Assembly: GCA_965199585.1 (NCBI GenBank)
Contig: CBDASI010000002.1
Span: 434,001-498,000 of the forward strand
Length of the DNA stretch: 64,000 bases
Direction of reading: 5' to 3'
Source: JAVVHH01 sp965199585
GTDB lineage: Bacteria > Pseudomonadota > Alphaproteobacteria > Acetobacterales > Acetobacteraceae
Each line of letters opens with the position of its first letter. Position 1 is the first letter of the stretch. Below, piece after piece: positions 55,033 through 63,262 of the stretch. The notes below the pieces were generated by a model. The model saw only the letters and a list, made by a program, of their open reading frames with translations, was not told where the DNA came from and ran no database searches. The position numbers and the translations under genes are program-made.

Positions 55033-55940
55033 TTGCCGAGCCTCATATCCATCGCGGAGCGGAAGCCGTCGCTGACGAGGTTGAAGCACATCGACGTCAC
55101 GAAGATCATCAACCCGGGCAGCGCCGCCACGTAGGGCTGCACGTAGATTGACTGCCGCAGCGAGTTCAGCATCAGCCCCCACTCCGCGTTCGGCGGGATC
55201 ACGCCCAGCCCCAGGAACGACAACCCGGCCGACAGGATGATCGAGAGGCTGATCAGGCTCGTCGCGTAGACCAATATCGGCCCCAGCACGTTGGCCAGCA
55301 CGTGATGGCGGATGATCTGCAGCGTCGTCGTCCCGCTCGCCCGCGCCGCCTCGACGAAGTCCAAGTGGCGCGCCTGCGTCGTCACCGTCTCGGCGATGCG
55401 CACCATCGGCGGGATGAACACCACCGCGAGCGCGATGATCGAGTTGGTCAGCCCGTTGCCCAGCAGCCCGCAGATCGCGATCGCCAGCAGGATCGAGGGG
55501 AACGCATAGAACACGTCCATCGTTCGCATGATCAGCGTGCCCGCGAGTCCGCCCATGAACCCGGCCGTGATGCCCAGCATCCCGCCGATGACGAGCGACA
55601 CCAGCACCGGCGCCACGCCCGCCAGCAGCGACAGCCGCCCGCCATAGGCCAGCCGTGTCCAGAGGTCGCGCCCGGTCTCGTCGGTCCCCAGCCAGTGACC
55701 CGGCGTTCCGATCGGCTTCAGCCGCCGGAGGATCGATCCGGCATACGGATCGTAGGACGTCACCAGCGGCGCGAAAATCGCGATCAGAATGATGGACAGC
55801 AGGAGGAGCGTGACGATGATCGTCACCGGGTCGCGCCGGATGCGCCGCGCCACCGCGCTCCAGTAGCCGGGCGTCGGCGCCAGCGTGACCGGCCGGTCGG
55901 TGACCAGCGCGGCGAGCGCCTCGGGCGTGGTTCCGGACAT
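55029..55940 (-). CDS. Dpp/Opp-type ABC transporter permease (DppC class)
   Basis: Starting at ATG 55940, the product has 303 residues; the much longer open frame upstream is a shadow. DppC motifs are GHWLGTDETGRDLWTRLAYGGRLSL near residues 81-105, the coupling loop AARASGTTTLQIIRHHVLAN and the C-terminal MIFVTSMCFNLVSDGFRSAMD. It pairs with the DppB-class permease encoded 11 bases upstream. Confidence 0.92.
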   Translation of the reverse strand: MSGTTPEALAALVTDRPVTLAPTPGYWSAVARRIRRDPVTIIVTLLLLSIILIAIFAPLVTSYDPYAGSILRRLKPIGTPGHWLGTDETGRDLWTRLAYGGRLSLLAGVAPVLVSLVIGGMLGITAGFMGGLAGTLIMRTMDVFYAFPSILLAIAICGLLGNGLTNSIIALAVVFIPPMVRIAETVTTQARHLDFVEAARASGTTTLQIIRHHVLANVLGPILVYATSLISLSIILSAGLSFLGLGVIPPNAEWGLMLNSLRQSIYVQPYVAALPGLMIFVTSMCFNLVSDGFRSAMDMRLGK

Positions 55941-55951
55941 GGCTTGTCTCC

Positions 55952-56890
55952 CTATCGCCGGATCCGCGGGTCGATCGCCGCCTGCGCGATGTCGACCAGC
56001 AGGTTGAGAATGACGAAGAAGCTGGCCAGGACGAGGATCGTCGCCTGCAGCACCGGGATGTCGCGGCGGAAGATCGCCAGATTGAGCAGGTTGCCGGTGC
56101 CGGGCCAGTTGAACACCGTCTCGATCAGGATCGACCCGCCCAGCAGATAGCCAAATTGCAGCCCCATCAACGCCAGCACCGGCGGCGCGGCGTTCTTCAT
56201 GATGTGCCGCAGCACGGGCCCGCGCGTCAGTCCCTTGGCCGAGAGCGCGCCGACGAAATCCTGGCCGAGGATCTCCAGCATCGTCGCGCGCACCAATCGC
56301 CCGACCACCCCCATCGGGATCATCGACAGCGTAATGACCGGCAGCACGATGTAGTTCAGCCGTTGCCATAGCGGCAGGGTGTCGTCGCCCATGCCCTGGG
56401 CCGGCAGCCAGTCGTGGAAGACCGCGAAATACAGCACCAACACGATCGCGAACCAGTAATGCGGCAGGCTCACCCCCGCCGTGGTGATCGCGCTCAACAG
56501 CTTGTCTAGCCACCGTCCGTGGTTCAGCGCCGCCGCGATCCCCAGCCCGATCCCGAGCGTAAAGCCCAGCAGCGCCGCCGTCACCGCCAACACCAGCGTA
56601 TTGGCCAGCGCTGTCATCAACTGGCCGAATACCGGCGTCGCGTTGAATACCGAAAGTCCGAAATCGCCGGTCAGTGCTCGGCCCAGCCACATGAAATACT
56701 GCACGTAGAGCGGCCGGTCGAAACCGTAGGCCGCCTTCATCTGGGCGATGATCTCGGGGGAAGCCTCCGGCGGCATCAGCATGTCGATCGGGTTGCCCGG
56801 CGCCAGATGCACCAGACCGAAGATGACCAGGCTCACGCCGAGCAGGATCGGAATGGACTGTAACAAGCGGCGTCCTACGAAGATGAGCAT
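55952..56890 (-). CDS. Dpp/Opp-type ABC transporter permease (DppB class), first gene of cluster C
   Basis: The 312-residue permease starts LIFVGRRLLQSIPILLGVSLVIFGLVHLAPGNP. It has the coupling loop VGALSAKGLTRGPVLRHIMKN and ends DIAQAAIDPRIRR. A very strong AAGGAGGAG ribosome site precedes the ATG, and a hairpin lies directly ahead of it. No binding protein gene belongs to this operon; the nearest is the first gene of divergent cluster D. Confidence 0.92.
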   Translation of the reverse strand: MLIFVGRRLLQSIPILLGVSLVIFGLVHLAPGNPIDMLMPPEASPEIIAQMKAAYGFDRPLYVQYFMWLGRALTGDFGLSVFNATPVFGQLMTALANTLVLAVTAALLGFTLGIGLGIAAALNHGRWLDKLLSAITTAGVSLPHYWFAIVLVLYFAVFHDWLPAQGMGDDTLPLWQRLNYIVLPVITLSMIPMGVVGRLVRATMLEILGQDFVGALSAKGLTRGPVLRHIMKNAAPPVLALMGLQFGYLLGGSILIETVFNWPGTGNLLNLAIFRRDIPVLQATILVLASFFVILNLLVDIAQAAIDPRIRR

Positions 56891-56906
56891 TCCAGCTCCT
56901 CCTTTT

Positions 56907-57063
56907 GGACCAGGGGTGGTCCTTGGACCGCGTCCCCAACGATCGCAACGCTAGGACGCTCCGCCGCAACCGCCTAGAGAAAATTGCCCAAGGAATGTTC
57001 GATTTCGCTCACGCGCGTAGTTTGAATGTCGTTCTAACAGGCGTAAACGTGACTCTGCCTGTT
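56907..57063. promoter_or_regulatory. divergent promoter region of clusters C and D with two dyads
   Basis: On the cluster C side, GGACCA (56907-56912) and TGGTCC (56917-56922) form a 6-bp hairpin, with a further GGACC copy at 56925-56929; it lies next to the AAGGAGGAG ribosome site. On the cluster D side, AACAGGC (57036-57042) and GCCTGTT (57057-57063) form a 7-bp dyad that ends beside the AGGA ribosome site. Both could be operators or translation-control hairpins. Confidence 0.45.
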
Positions 57064-57079
57064 TAGGATGCAGCCAACC

Positions 57080-58684
57080 ATGCCCCATCGTCGCGACCTC
57101 ATCCTCGGCACCGGCGCAGCGGCCCTTGCCGCCAGCCTCCCGAAAGCCCGCGCCGCGCCCGCCCAAACGCTCCGCGTCGGCATGACCTCGGCCGACCTCC
57201 CCACCGTCACCGGCATTCCCAACAACGGCGGCGAAGGCTTCCGCTTCCTCGGCTACCCCGCTTACGACGCCCTGGTGAACTGGGATTTCACGCATCCCAA
57301 CGAGACCGCCGAGACGACGCCCGGCCTGGCCTCTTCGTGGAAGATCGATCCCGCAGATCCAAAGCGCTGGCTATTCACCCTCCGCCAGGGCGCCCTGTTC
57401 CATGATGAGACGCCGGTCACGGTCGAGGCGGTGCTCTGGAACCTGGCCCGCATCTACGACGATAAGAGCCCGCACTACGACGCGCCCGCGGCCCCGATCG
57501 TCAAAGCCACCGTCTCGATGCTCGACAGATACGAGAAGGTCGACGACGCCACACTGGCCATCACGACAAAATACCCGTTCGGCTTCTTCCCGTATCTCCT
57601 GACCCGCATCCTGATCGTCAGCCCCACGCAATGGGATAAAGTTGGCAAGAGCTGGCAGGAATTCGCCAAGAAGCCGATCGGCAGCGGCCCGTTCAAGATC
57701 AGCCGCGTCGTGCCGGGTCAATATGTCGAGATGGTCCGCAACGAGGCCTATTGGGACAAAGCGCGCATCCCCAAGCTCGAAAAGTTCACGGTCTACCCGA
57801 TGCCGGAATCGACGACAAGGCTGGCCGCCCTCCGGTCCGGCCAGGTCGACTGGATCGAGGTCCCTCCCCCGGATGCCATCCCATCGCTGAAACAAGCCGG
57901 CTTCCAGGTCAGCCTATGGCCATATCCGCACACCTATCCTTACGTGTTCAATACGATGCCGGGCTCCCCGTTCGCGGATGTGCGCGTCCGCCAGGCAGCA
58001 AACTATGCCATCGACCGCGACGGCATGTGCGGCATGCTCAACCAGACCGGCAAACCCGCCATCGGCTTATACCCACCCGACCATCCCGTCTTCGGCAAGC
58101 CGGTCAATCGCTACGGCTACGATCCAGAGAAAGCCAAGGCGCTGCTCAAGGAAGCCGGTTACGGCCCGAACAAGCCGCTCAAAGCCAAGATCATGATTTC
58201 GACCTCCGGTTCCGGCCAGATGGTCCCGATCCCAATGAACGAGCTGATGCAACAGAATTTCGCTGCGGTCGGCATGGAGATCGAGTTCGACGTCGTCGAA
58301 TGGGGCACCATGCTGGTTGCCATCCGTAACGTTCCCGGCTCGCCCCCCACCCACAACGACGACGCAGTCAACATCAGCCTCAGCTACACCGACCCGTCGA
58401 GCATGTTCCGCTACTACGCCTCCGACAGCTTTTCGCCGGTCAACTACAATTGGGGGCACTACCAGAACGACAAGCTCGATGGCTTCCTGCGCCAGGCGCA
58501 GTCGACCTTCGACGCGGCCGAGCAAACCCAGCTCCTCGCCCAGGCCCACGCGATCGTCGTCGACGAAGCTCCATGGCTGTTCATCGTCCACGATCAGAAT
58601 CCACGCGGCTTGGCCAAGAAGGTCCAGAACTTCAAGCCGGCGCAAAGCTGGTATCAGGACTTCACCCAGATCACGATCGCCTGA
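57080..58684 (+). CDS. family-5 ABC transporter substrate-binding protein (first gene of cluster D)
   Basis: ATG 57080, with AGGA about 12 bases ahead, is preferred; the ATG at 57068 overlaps that site. The product has 534 residues with a twin-arginine-like leader (HRRDLILGTGAAALAA). Motifs are GYPAYDALVNWDF, LRQGALFHDETPVTVEAVLWNL, IGSGPFKISRVVPGQYVEM near 195 and DVRVRQAANYAIDRDGM near 300, typical of SBP_bac_5. It may serve the permeases of both divergent operons, since cluster C has no binding protein gene of its own. Confidence 0.92.
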   Translation: MPHRRDLILGTGAAALAASLPKARAAPAQTLRVGMTSADLPTVTGIPNNGGEGFRFLGYPAYDALVNWDFTHPNETAETTPGLASSWKIDPADPKRWLFTLRQGALFHDETPVTVEAVLWNLARIYDDKSPHYDAPAAPIVKATVSMLDRYEKVDDATLAITTKYPFGFFPYLLTRILIVSPTQWDKVGKSWQEFAKKPIGSGPFKISRVVPGQYVEMVRNEAYWDKARIPKLEKFTVYPMPESTTRLAALRSGQVDWIEVPPPDAIPSLKQAGFQVSLWPYPHTYPYVFNTMPGSPFADVRVRQAANYAIDRDGMCGMLNQTGKPAIGLYPPDHPVFGKPVNRYGYDPEKAKALLKEAGYGPNKPLKAKIMISTSGSGQMVPIPMNELMQQNFAAVGMEIEFDVVEWGTMLVAIRNVPGSPPTHNDDAVNISLSYTDPSSMFRYYASDSFSPVNYNWGHYQNDKLDGFLRQAQSTFDAAEQTQLLAQAHAIVVDEAPWLFIVHDQNPRGLAKKVQNFKPAQSWYQDFTQITIA

Positions 58685-58697
58685 GCCACCAAAGATC

Positions 58698-59621
58698 TTG
58701 CGCCGCTATGTCCTGCAACGCCTCGCCGCAATCGCCGCGCTCGCCTTCGGCATCACGCTGTTGGTGTTCCTCATCATCCGCCTCATCCCCGGTGACCCGG
58801 CGATCGTCATGCTCGGCACCAACGCCGCCGACCCCGAGCTGATCGCCCGGCTGCATCAACAACTCGGCCTCGACCGCAGCATCCCCGAGCAATACGTCGT
58901 CTGGCTCGGCCGCGTGTTGCACGGGGATTTCGGCTATTCGTATGGCCAGCAGCAATCGGTGTCGTCGCTGATCGGCCAGAACATGCCCGCGACGATCGAA
59001 CTCACGGCCGCTAGCCTGGCCCTATCGCTTCTGCTCGGCGGCGCCGTCGGCATCACCGCGGCGGCAAAGCGAAACCAGCTCGCCGACACGGCCGGCATGG
59101 GCGTCGCGCTGGCGTTCCTGTCGATCCCGAGCTTCTGGCTGGGGCTGCTGCTCATCCTGCTGTTCGCCGTCGAACTGCCGTGGTTCGACGTGGTGGGTGG
59201 CGACTCGCTGAAGGGCCTGGTGCTGCCCGCGCTGACCCTGGCGCTCGGCACGGCCGGGTTCAACGCACGGTTCATCCGCTCGAGCGTGGTGCAGGCGCAG
59301 ACGCTGCGGCACGTCCTGACCGCGCGTGCCAAAGGATTGTCGCGCAGCCAAGTGTTCCGTCGCCACGTGCTGCGCAATTCGCTGCTGCCGGTGGTGACGA
59401 TCACCGGGCTGCAGGTCGGGCAGTTGCTGGCGGGCGCGGTGATCATCGAGACCGTGTTCTCGCGGCCAGGCATCGGGCGCTTGCTGGTGCAGGCAATCCT
59501 GGCCAAGGATTATCTGACCGTGCAAGCGATCGTGCTGATCATCGCCGTGATCTACGCCCTGTGTAACTTCCTGGTCGACATCCTCTACCCGTTGCTCGAC
59601 CCGCGGATCGGCAAGCGATGA
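58698..59621 (+). CDS. Dpp/Opp-type ABC transporter permease (DppB class)
   Basis: No ATG fits; TTG 58698, 13 bases after the preceding stop, begins the conserved RRYVLQRLAAIAALAFGITLLVFLIIRLIPGDP and gives 307 residues. The coupling loop is LTARAKGLSRSQVFRRHVLRN, and the end is DILYPLLDPRIGKR. Translational coupling to the binding protein gene is likely, because no ribosome site is obvious. A longer open frame upstream is a shadow. Confidence 0.88.
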   Translation: MRRYVLQRLAAIAALAFGITLLVFLIIRLIPGDPAIVMLGTNAADPELIARLHQQLGLDRSIPEQYVVWLGRVLHGDFGYSYGQQQSVSSLIGQNMPATIELTAASLALSLLLGGAVGITAAAKRNQLADTAGMGVALAFLSIPSFWLGLLLILLFAVELPWFDVVGGDSLKGLVLPALTLALGTAGFNARFIRSSVVQAQTLRHVLTARAKGLSRSQVFRRHVLRNSLLPVVTITGLQVGQLLAGAVIIETVFSRPGIGRLLVQAILAKDYLTVQAIVLIIAVIYALCNFLVDILYPLLDPRIGKR

Positions 59622-60445
59622 GGCTTCCGGACGTTCTGAGGCATCGTAGCTTGGTCGCCGGGCTGGTGATCACGGCGGCCCTGCTGCTGGTCATCGCCGC
59701 GGCACCGTTGCTGACCACGGCCGATCCCAACCTGCAGGACCCGATGGCGAGCTTCGCCCCACCCTCGGCCGAACACCCGATGGGCGCCGATGCCTTCGGG
59801 CGCGACCTGCTGGCGCGCGTGCTCTATGGCGGGCGAACCACCATCCTGGCCAGCCTCTGTGTCGTCGCGCTCGGCGGCATCGCCGGCGTCACCCTCGGCC
59901 TGATCGCGGGGTATGCCGGCGGTGTCGTGCGCTTCCTCATCATGCGCACGGTCGACCTGCTGCTCGCTTTCCCGGGCATCCTGCTGGCGCTGGCGGTGTC
60001 GGCCGTGCTCGGGCCGGGGCTGATCAACGGGGTCTTCGCGATCGCCATCGTGCTGACGCCGGTCTATGCGCGCCTGGTCGAAGGTGCGACGGCCGAAGTG
60101 CGGCACCTCCCCTACGTCGACGCCGTGGTCACGCTGGGTGCCGGCGCGCCCCGCATCATCCTGAGGCACATCCTGCCCAACATCTCGCCAGGCATCATCG
60201 TGCTCACCACGACCTGGCTCGGCATCGCGGTGCTGTGGATCGCCGCCCTCGGCTTCATCGGCGTCGGCGTGCAGCCCCCGCTGCCGGAATGGGGCGCGAT
60301 CCTGAACGACGGTCAGAACTACATCACCATCGCCTGGTGGATCACGGTGTTCCCTGGCGTGTTTCTCGCATTGTTGGTGATCGGGGTGAACCTGATCGGC
60401 GACGGCCTGCGCGACCAGCTCGACCCGACGCTCTCCCGCTTCTAA
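59618..60445 (+). CDS. Dpp/Opp-type ABC transporter permease (DppC class)
   Basis: The 275-residue permease overlaps the DppB-class gene by 4 bases (ATGA). DppC motifs are HPMGADAFGRDLLARVLYGGRTT, the coupling loop DAVVTLGAGAPRIILRHILPN and the terminal VFLALLVIGVNLIGDGLRDQLD. It forms the cluster D channel, and a second binding protein gene follows after 13 bases. Confidence 0.92.
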   Translation: MRLPDVLRHRSLVAGLVITAALLLVIAAAPLLTTADPNLQDPMASFAPPSAEHPMGADAFGRDLLARVLYGGRTTILASLCVVALGGIAGVTLGLIAGYAGGVVRFLIMRTVDLLLAFPGILLALAVSAVLGPGLINGVFAIAIVLTPVYARLVEGATAEVRHLPYVDAVVTLGAGAPRIILRHILPNISPGIIVLTTTWLGIAVLWIAALGFIGVGVQPPLPEWGAILNDGQNYITIAWWITVFPGVFLALLVIGVNLIGDGLRDQLDPTLSRF

Positions 60446-60458
60446 TCAAGGATTTCCG

Positions 60459-62021
60459 ATGCTGAGACTTTGCGCTGCCCTCGGCCTTGCCGCAGCACTC
60501 GTGACCCCCGCGCTGGCCGAGGCCGACAAGAACGCCAAGATCACGGTCGGCTGGGCCGGCCCGTTCGACACGCTCAACCCGGCCACCACCGGCGCCCGCA
60601 ATGTCGGCCCGGTCGCCATCAACGTCTTCGACACGCTGGTCTGGCTGACGCCCGATTTCGAACTGACCCCAGGCCTGGCGACCAAATGGGAGGTCTCGGA
60701 AGACAAGAAGACATACACCTTCACGCTGAAGGAGGGCGTCACCTTTCACGACGGCACCCCGTTCGACGCCGCGGCCGTGGTCGCCAATCTCGACTACCTG
60801 AGCGACAAGACCACGCAATCGAAGATCTCGCTCAGCCTGATCGGCTCCTGCACGACCGCCAAGGCGCTGTCGAAATACGTCGTCGAGATCAGCTGCGCGC
60901 GTCCGTATGCGCCGCTGCTGGCGCAACTCGGCGAGCCCTATCTCGGCATGCAGTCGCCCAAGGCGATCAAGGAATACGGTCAGGATCTCGGCTTGCATCC
61001 GGTCGGCACCGGGCCGTTCAGCGTCGTCAGCTACGTCGCCGGGCAGAGCCTCGTGCTCAAGCGCAACGACGACTATAGATGGAACCCGCCAGCCACCAAG
61101 TTCAGCGGCCCACCTGACATCGCGCAGATCACCTTCCAGATCGTCAGCGCGCCACAGGCCCGGGTCAGCCAGTTCCAGGCCGGGCAATCCGAGGTGATCC
61201 AGGACGTGCCGGGCGTGTTCTGGAACGCGCTGACCAAGATGAACCGCTTTACCGCGCTCCCGGTGCCGATCACCGGCATGGGCATCTTCGCGCCCATCAA
61301 CGCCAGCCTGTGGCCGACCGACGACGTCCGGGTGCGCCAGGCGATCCTCTACGCCGTCGACCGCAAGGGCGTCGAGCAACTGGCCGATGCCGGGGCCTAC
61401 CCGATCAGCAATACGCCACTGGTCAAGGGCATGGTCGGCTATGACGAAGCGCTGGAGACCGCCTACCCGTTCGACCCCGCCCGCGCCGAAGCGCTGCTCA
61501 AGGAAGCCGGCTGGACCAAACCGGGCGAGTTCTGGGAAAAAGACGGCAAGCGGCTCGCGATCAAGCTGACGGCGATCTCCACCTCGACCTCCTATCCGCC
61601 GCTTGCCCTGGCGATCCAGGGCTACCTTCGCAAGATCGGCATCGACGCCAGCGTCGAGCAGATGGCCACTCCCGCCTGGCTCGCCGCCAACATCAACGGC
61701 CAGTCCTCGATGGCACCTTGCCAATACATCGCCGTCGATCCCGACGCGCTGCGGCTCTGGTTCACGCCCGACCAGTATTTCAACTGGAGCCACTTCACCG
61801 ACCCCACGCTCACCAAACTTCTGGCCGACGGTCAGCAGGAGCTCGACCCGGCCAAGCGGCTGCCGATCTACGCCCAAGCGCAGAAGATCATCATGGACCA
61901 AGCCATCGTGCTGCCGATCCGGCAGAACATCGACCTGGTCATGACGTCCAAGAAGCTGACCGGATTGACCTATTCCGGCGGCGGCTTCGAATATTTCGGC
62001 GCTGCGTCGATGGCCAAGTGA
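60459..62021 (+). CDS. family-5 ABC transporter substrate-binding protein (second one in cluster D)
   Basis: The 520-residue protein has a plain Sec leader (LRLCAALGLAAALVTPALAEA), unlike the twin-arginine-like leaders of its relatives here. SBP_bac_5 motifs are FDTLVWLTPDFELTPGLATKWEV, KEGVTFHDGTPFDAAAVVANLDYL, VGTGPFSVVSYVAGQSLVL and DVRVRQAILYAVDRKGV. Two nearby Cys residues (GSCTTAKALSKYVVEISCARP) could form a disulfide. Its stop shares a base with the amidohydrolase start. Confidence 0.92.
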   Translation: MLRLCAALGLAAALVTPALAEADKNAKITVGWAGPFDTLNPATTGARNVGPVAINVFDTLVWLTPDFELTPGLATKWEVSEDKKTYTFTLKEGVTFHDGTPFDAAAVVANLDYLSDKTTQSKISLSLIGSCTTAKALSKYVVEISCARPYAPLLAQLGEPYLGMQSPKAIKEYGQDLGLHPVGTGPFSVVSYVAGQSLVLKRNDDYRWNPPATKFSGPPDIAQITFQIVSAPQARVSQFQAGQSEVIQDVPGVFWNALTKMNRFTALPVPITGMGIFAPINASLWPTDDVRVRQAILYAVDRKGVEQLADAGAYPISNTPLVKGMVGYDEALETAYPFDPARAEALLKEAGWTKPGEFWEKDGKRLAIKLTAISTSTSYPPLALAIQGYLRKIGIDASVEQMATPAWLAANINGQSSMAPCQYIAVDPDALRLWFTPDQYFNWSHFTDPTLTKLLADGQQELDPAKRLPIYAQAQKIIMDQAIVLPIRQNIDLVMTSKKLTGLTYSGGGFEYFGAASMAK

Positions 62022-63262
62022 TGACCACCACGATCCTCTACGCCGACCGCCTCGTCGACGGCACCGGCGCCGCGCCGCTTGCCGACCCGGTCCTGGTCAT
62101 CGCCGATGGCTGCGTACGCGACATCTTCTCGGGTCGGGTGCCTGACGGCGCCGTGTCACCCGCCGCCGCAGAGCTTCGGCTGCCGGGCTGCACGCTGCTC
62201 CCTGGCCTGATCGATGCGCACGTGCATCTCAACCTGCCGGGCGACGGCACGACTCTCGAAGTCGCGGCGCGCGAGACCGACGGCGTGCTGACCGCGACCG
62301 CCACCCTCTCGGCCGTGCGCGCGCTCCAGGCCGGCATCACCACGGTGCGCGATCTCGGTGGGGCCCGCGGCACCATCTTCGACGTCCGCCGTGCCTTCGA
62401 ACTCGGCCACGGGCACGGCGCCCGCATCGTCGCCTGCGGCCAACCGATCACCATCACCGGCGGCCACACCTGGTATCTCGGCGGCGAGGCGGACGGGCCG
62501 GAGGGACTGCGCCGCAAGGTGCGCGAGATGGCCAAGCTCGGGGCCGACTACATCAAGGTGATGGCGACCGGCGGCGGCACGCTGAACACCATGTCCTGGC
62601 TGCCCTCCTACAGCCGCGAGGAGCTGCAGGCGCTCGCCGACGAGGCACACCGGCTCGGCCGCACCATCACGGCGCACTGCCTGTGCGCGACGGCGATGGA
62701 CTGGGTGGTGGAAGCCGGCTTCGACGGCATCGAACACGCCAGCTTTCTGGTCGACAAGACCGGCCACCAGGTCTTCGTGCCGGAGACGGCCGAGCGGGTG
62801 GCGCGGGCGGGCATTCCCTGCACGACCACCTTGGCCGTCGGCGGGTTCATGCTGCGCGCGCTGCAGGCGATGGAGCGGCGCACCCCGGCCGAGCAAGCCG
62901 CGCTCGACCGCTGGCTCTATATGTTCGACGACAACCTGGTGCAGTTCGGCAAGATGCGGGATGCCGGGGTGACGTGGGTCGCCGGCACCGATGCGGGCTG
63001 GCGTTATACCGAGATCGAGGGCATGCCGCTCGAACTCGAATTGATGCATCGGGGCGGGATGCCGGCGCTGGAGGCCATACATGCTGGCACCGGGCGGGCC
63101 GCAGAGGTCCTCGGCATCGCCGACCGGGTCGGCACGTTGCGGCCCGGCATGATCGCCGACGTCATCGCCGTCGCCGGCGATCCACTCGACGATCTGGCGC
63201 GCTTGGGCGATGTGCGGCTGGTGCTGCAGGGTGGCGAGGTCCGGGTGCAGCGCGCCGGATGA
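62021..63262 (+). CDS. metal-dependent amidohydrolase (imidazolonepropionase/prolidase-like)
   Basis: From ATG 62021 (TGATG overlap) the product has 413 residues. The dinuclear amidohydrolase set is complete: His67-x-His69 in DAHVHL, carbamylated Lys179 in DYIKVMATGGG, His219 in ITAHC, His239 in GIEHASF and Asp324 in AGTDAGW. GQPITITGGHTWYLGGEADG and the C-terminal GTLRPGMIADVIAV are typical of the Xaa-Pro dipeptidase/imidazolonepropionase-like branch. It would hydrolyse an imported dipeptide, lactam or cyclic amide in the cytoplasm. It overlaps the ATPase gene by 4 bases. Confidence 0.9.
   Translation: MTTTILYADRLVDGTGAAPLADPVLVIADGCVRDIFSGRVPDGAVSPAAAELRLPGCTLLPGLIDAHVHLNLPGDGTTLEVAARETDGVLTATATLSAVRALQAGITTVRDLGGARGTIFDVRRAFELGHGHGARIVACGQPITITGGHTWYLGGEADGPEGLRRKVREMAKLGADYIKVMATGGGTLNTMSWLPSYSREELQALADEAHRLGRTITAHCLCATAMDWVVEAGFDGIEHASFLVDKTGHQVFVPETAERVARAGIPCTTTLAVGGFMLRALQAMERRTPAEQAALDRWLYMFDDNLVQFGKMRDAGVTWVAGTDAGWRYTEIEGMPLELELMHRGGMPALEAIHAGTGRAAEVLGIADRVGTLRPGMIADVIAVAGDPLDDLARLGDVRLVLQGGEVRVQRAG

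Noticed and set aside
55029..56969. A single 646-residue protein spanning both cluster C permease genes
   Set aside because: The first part is an out-of-frame reading of the DppB-class gene. The DppC-class protein starts at ATG 55940 with normal length.
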